A stretch of DNA of 64,000 nucleotides, taken from assembly GCF_945605565.1 (NCBI RefSeq), contig NZ_OX216966.1:4952001-5016000 (forward strand), given 5' to 3'. A model generated the notes under the pieces. That model searched no databases and was not told the DNA's origin. It saw only the letters and a list, made by a program, of their open reading frames with translations. The translations under genes and the position numbers were made by a program. Position 1 is the first letter of the stretch. Every line of letters starts with the position of its first letter. This DNA is from Paenibacillus dendritiformis (lineage in GTDB: Bacteria; Bacillota; Bacilli; Paenibacillales; Paenibacillaceae). Positions 62,767-64,000 of the stretch are shown in pieces.

Positions 62767-64000
62767 TTAATCCACCCCACACGAATAAACTTCCGTTCAG
62801 ATACATCTCTTTGCACTTGCGGCGCTGAATCTTGTTACTGGTCGTTTTCGGGAGATTCAAAGGCTTGACGAGCTTGACATCATAGGCATATAGCTGGAGC
62901 TGTTCGGCAATGGCTTCGCGAATTCGATGAGCAATCCCGCTGCAGCAAGCTTCCCAATCGAGTTGCTGGCGCTGCACGGCATGCTTGAATTCCCGGTTCA
63001 TTTCGCATACTACGACAAGTTCCTCTCCGCCCTGCACCTCTATCGAAAATGCGGCCAGACTCGCCCCGTTAATATCCGGATGGCAGCTGGCGGCAATCTC
63101 CTCGATATCCTGAGGATAATAGTTCTGTCCCCGAATGATGATCAAGTCTTTCAGCCGTCCGGCTATGTATAATTCGCCACCGTGAACAAAGCCGAGATCA
63201 CCGGTACGCAAGAACGGACCTTCCTCCGAATCCAACAAATAAGCCGCAAATGTCGCTTTGCTCTCGACCGGGGCATCCCAATAGCCTTGGGCGACGCTTT
63301 CTCCCTTAATCCATATTTCGCCGATTTCGCCCGCCTCACATTCGAGCTGGGTGGACGGGTCTACGATTTTAATCTGATGATCCGAAAAAATCGAACCGCA
63401 GCCGACCTGGGCACGCGCCGCATCCCCGTGGGCTTTGACTGGGGCGACATTGTTCTGCTGGAGCGCCTTATCGTCCAGATAGAGCAGCTTCTTTTGCGCC
63501 TCTTTGGCCGCAACGGTCACGCACAGCGTCGCCTCGGCCAGGCCGTAGCTAGGCAGCAGCGATTCATCGCGGAAGCCGCATACGCGGAAGCTATCGCAAA
63601 ACTCGCGGATCGTTTCTGCCCGAACCGGTTCGGAGCCGTTGAAGGCGATCGCCCAAGGACTCAGATTCAGTTCTTGTTTATCTTCATCCGCTATTTTTTG
63701 GACGCATAGTCGGTAGGCAAAGTCGGGGGCTCCACTGAAGGTAGCTCGATATTTCGTGATCGTCCGCAGCCATCGAATCGGTTTCTGGATGAAATCCATA
63801 GGCGACATCAGATAACAGCTTCCGCCATTGTATACGTTTTGCAGCACCTTCCCGATGAGCCCCATATCATGGTACATCGGCAGCCAAGACACCATAATCG
63901 TGTCATTTGAATGATAGAATCGTTTCTTCATGATTTCTAAATTGTGGAGTAAATTGCGATGGCTTACCATTACGCCCTTCGGAGTGTTGGTAGATCCGGA
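62726..64000 (-). CDS. Fatty acyl-AMP ligase (FAAL), 5' end outside the window
   Basis: The reading frame runs off the right edge; 424 residues are visible. The first is inside the ATP-binding P-loop SGSTNTPKGVMVSH. Then WLPMYHDMGLIG, AFNGSEPVRAETI, PSYGLAEATL, LRTGDLGF and GRLKDLIIIRGQNYYPQDIE follow; this set is typical of FAALs, not of CoA ligases. It activates a free fatty acid as acyl-AMP and loads it on the N-terminal ACP of the next protein. About 170-200 N-terminal residues are expected beyond 64000. Confidence 0.92.
   Translation of the reverse strand, partial: SGSTNTPKGVMVSHRNLLHNLEIMKKRFYHSNDTIMVSWLPMYHDMGLIGKVLQNVYNGGSCYLMSPMDFIQKPIRWLRTITKYRATFSGAPDFAYRLCVQKIADEDKQELNLSPWAIAFNGSEPVRAETIREFCDSFRVCGFRDESLLPSYGLAEATLCVTVAAKEAQKKLLYLDDKALQQNNVAPVKAHGDAARAQVGCGSIFSDHQIKIVDPSTQLECEAGEIGEIWIKGESVAQGYWDAPVESKATFAAYLLDSEEGPFLRTGDLGFVHGGELYIAGRLKDLIIIRGQNYYPQDIEEIAASCHPDINGASLAAFSIEVQGGEELVVVCEMNREFKHAVQRQQLDWEACCSGIAHRIREAIAEQLQLYAYDVKLVKPLNLPKTTSNKIQRRKCKEMYLNGSLFVWGGLNGQGTGQALQGHM

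Noticed and set aside
43979..64000. Iturin/mycosubtilin-type cluster
   Set aside because: No aminotransferase domain, AT domains are integral, the module order differs and release is by a reductase, not a thioesterase.
62726..64000. FAAL as a truncated pseudogene
   Set aside because: The visible part begins in the P-loop only because the window ends; the frame is open to the edge with no damage.

Overview
The window looks like a chromosomal segment of a Paenibacillus-type firmicute. The evidence is strong AGGAGG-type ribosome binding sites, fairly GC-rich coding regions with AT-rich islands, YesM/YesN two-component genes beside LplB/LplC-type sugar permeases, a HelD RNA polymerase recycling factor, and a very large NRPS/PKS operon. 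No rRNA, tRNA, CRISPR array or prophage was seen.

Left part (1-12 kb): kduD and a GH88 unsaturated glucuronyl hydrolase (uronic-acid oligosaccharide use), an AT-rich orphan gene, and an AraC regulator divergent from a GH4 alpha-galactosidase. Then come malate dehydrogenase, a YeiH-type transporter divergent from a LysR regulator, a TerC-family membrane protein behind a yybP-ykoY (Mn2+) riboswitch, an MsrA-MsrB fusion, a DUF4261-like protein and a Gfo/Idh/MocA oxidoreductase.

Middle part (13-37 kb): the 13.2-15.2 kb stretch is rich in repeats, with tandem arrays of 17, 19 and 46 bp periods and a set of hairpins spaced about 50/61/50 bp. Two small membrane proteins and a type I signal peptidase lie here. 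Next is a carbohydrate ABC importer (lipoprotein plus two permeases, no ATPase) beside a YesN/YesM pair, then a lipoprotein and a metallophosphoesterase. An IS110/IS1111-type insertion sequence follows, flanked on both sides by the same hairpin family seen at 13.6 kb. After it are a Bce-type ABC transporter without its own two-component system, HelD, a KinB-like histidine kinase and a phytoene-desaturase-like flavoprotein.

Right part (37.5-64 kb, all on the minus strand, still open at the right edge): one tightly packed operon for a lipo-peptide/polyketide hybrid. In order of transcription: a fatty acyl-AMP ligase (5' end outside the window), PKS (ACP-KS-AT-ACP), NRPS (C-A-PCP-C-A-PCP), PKS (KS-AT-ACP), NRPS (C-A-MT-PCP-R), a free methyltransferase, two related MFS exporters, and an ABC ATPase with an FtsX-type permease. 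The last A domain reads as threonine-specific and carries an embedded methyltransferase. The chain is released by a terminal reductase with an intact catalytic Tyr/Lys. Neither PKS module has any beta-carbon processing domain. By inference the product is a beta-ketoacyl peptide ending in a beta-ketoacyl-N-methylthreoninal, which could close to a 3-acyl-pyrrolin-2-one. The middle A domain has an alpha-aminoadipate-reductase (Lys2)-like pocket, so one residue may be unusual. I do not recognise a known product.
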